In this document: piece by piece, positions 32,455 to 33,143 of the stretch
Layout of the letters: each line of letters opens with the position of its first letter
Position numbering within the stretch: position 1 is the stretch's first letter
Assembly (NCBI GenBank): GCA_903934285.1
Contig: CAIZNN010000123.1
Coordinates: 1 to 33,143, forward strand
Length of the DNA stretch: 33,143 nucleotides
Source of the DNA: Akkermansiaceae bacterium
GTDB lineage: Bacteria > Verrucomicrobiota > Verrucomicrobiia > Verrucomicrobiales > Akkermansiaceae
Direction: 5' to 3'
Translations under genes and position numbers: made by a program
Notes under the pieces: generated by a model
The model's input: only the letters and a program-made list of their open reading frames with translations
What the model was told of the DNA's origin: nothing
Database searches by the model: none

Positions 32455-32594
32455 GCAGGGCTCCAGGACTTGAACCCGTCGCATCCGCATCGGGCCGACT
32501 CCACCCACCCCAGGCTGGCTAGCTCCGCCAGGCCGTTCGGCTGACTGGGGCCACTCTCGGTATCGCGCCTGTGGTGCCCGGCCCAACATACACA

Positions 32595-32609
32595 TAATGC
32601 CTGGCATTA
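32595..32609. repeat. Palindrome upstream of the transposase
   Basis: TAATGCC T GGCATTA, a perfect 7-bp inverted repeat around one base, 41 bp before the first possible transposase start. Y1-type transposases recognise hairpins near their own ends, so it may be a substrate or an operator. Confidence 0.4.
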
Positions 32610-32773
32610 CGTAGTTGACAGCTGCGGCTGGATCTGGTCTCATCGCCCTGATGAACACGCCGAATCGTTGGTTGGGAGTGCTGAATTCCGTGCCTGATAG
32701 GAGGTCTGGTGGCGGGGGGACGGGGCGGCGTGGAGTTGGAGCGCTGGCGGGAGTTGGGGGGACGGGGGCAGCG

Positions 32774-33143
32774 ATGGAGGGGATGGATGCGCCGATGGAA
32801 CCCAAGCCAAGGGTGCTCTCACCCTTGGAGCGGATTGAATTGCCGACGGGCGCCAGCCTTGGCCGGGTGTTTGCACGGGGCTGGAAGGGCGGGCGCCAGC
32901 GGATCGTGCTGAGTGCGGCGGAGGGCGCGAGCTATCACATCATGAGCCGCACCGCGGGCGGCGAACGCTTGCTCGGCGAGACGGAAAAAGAAGCGCTGCG
33001 CCGCCTGATGTGGCGCCTGGCTCGCTTCGCCGGGGTGGAAATCCGCACCTACGCGATCATGGACAACCATTTTCACGTGCTGGCGCGGGTGCCGGCCCAC
33101 GACGAGTTCGTGGCGCAATTTGCCGGCCCGGGCGGCGAGGAAC
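32774..33143 (+). CDS. Y1-type (HUH, IS200/RAYT-like) transposase, 3' truncated by window edge
   Basis: Open to the right edge, 123 codons visible from ATG 32774. The frame is also open from ATG 32651, and the intervening residues are Gly/Arg-rich, so the start is uncertain. The Y1_Tnp domain begins at about residue 55: GASYHIMSRTAGGERLLGETEKEALRR, then VEIRTYAIMDNHFHVLARVP. NHFHVL is the metal-binding HUH motif (His-hydrophobic-His). The catalytic Tyr lies beyond the edge. A long N-terminal extension before the domain, rich in basic residues, fits the larger transposase_17/RAYT proteins of PVC genomes. Whether it is intact cannot be judged here. Confidence 0.82.
   Translation, partial: MEGMDAPMEPKPRVLSPLERIELPTGASLGRVFARGWKGGRQRIVLSAAEGASYHIMSRTAGGERLLGETEKEALRRLMWRLARFAGVEIRTYAIMDNHFHVLARVPAHDEFVAQFAGPGGEE

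Larger units (their letters stand above)
32290..32650. other. Intergenic region with repeats upstream of the beta-helix gene
   Basis: 361 bp between the divergent beta-helix and transposase genes. It holds the octamer array (32375-32454) and the TAATGCC palindrome (32595-32609). No gene is supportable. Confidence 0.5.

Noticed and set aside
32290-32805. 172-residue upstream extension of the beta-helix protein
   Set aside because: Includes the octamer array (LWRFGALA repeats) and Pro-rich residues; a clear signal peptide begins at 32289.

Overview
The window looks like a chromosomal segment of a high-GC (roughly 60-65% by eye) member of the PVC superphylum, most likely a verrucomicrobium. The main clue is a complete PVC-type bacterial microcompartment (BMC) locus for L-fucose/L-rhamnose breakdown. 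Intergenic regions rich in palindromic repeats and the family make-up of the genes agree with this. The assignment is inferred from gene content; no rRNA is present.

Region 1 (213-7403, minus strand) is the BMC operon. Transcribed leftward, the order is pduL, BMC-H3, BMC-H2, acetate-kinase-like ackA, BMC-H1, BMC-P3, a short inserted element carrying a broken GxxExxY gene, a CoA-acylating aldehyde dehydrogenase, BMC-P2, BMC-P1, and a class II aldolase. A DeoR-type regulator (7488-8249) reads the other way from a shared control region holding a strong palindrome. Rhamnulokinase rhaB and an MFS transporter follow on the plus strand. Inferred pathway: rhamnulokinase makes L-rhamnulose-1-P; the aldolase splits it into DHAP and L-lactaldehyde inside the shell; the dehydrogenase makes lactyl-CoA; PduL makes lactyl-phosphate; the kinase makes lactate plus ATP. 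The sugar isomerase and a lactaldehyde/alcohol dehydrogenase are not in the window.

Region 2 (11678-14784) is housekeeping: ribF, tRNA-Cys(GCA) and bioA, with two repeat tracts (a 27-bp tandem duplication and a telomere-like heptamer array) and a remnant of an AAA-type ATPase beside the tRNA.

Region 3 (14785-26846) is the most interesting. A four-gene minus-strand operon encodes a large Orn/Lys/Arg-type PLP decarboxylase, an AspT-like exchanger, an OprD-like outer-membrane porin and a second AspT-like exchanger. This suggests a complete uptake, decarboxylation and antiport module for an amino acid, probably a basic one. Next to it are a FixJ/LuxR-type response regulator, a small membrane protein, a receiver-only regulator and a histidine kinase whose periplasmic sensor domain has lost most of its length. 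An identical 18-bp motif lies in the same orientation upstream of the decarboxylase operon and of the receiver-only regulator, at the same distance from a similar -10-like hexamer.

Region 4 (27074-33143) holds an MGH1/GH63-like glycoside hydrolase, an exported right-handed beta-helix protein, an 8-bp tandem repeat array and the start of a Y1-type (HUH) transposase cut by the window edge.
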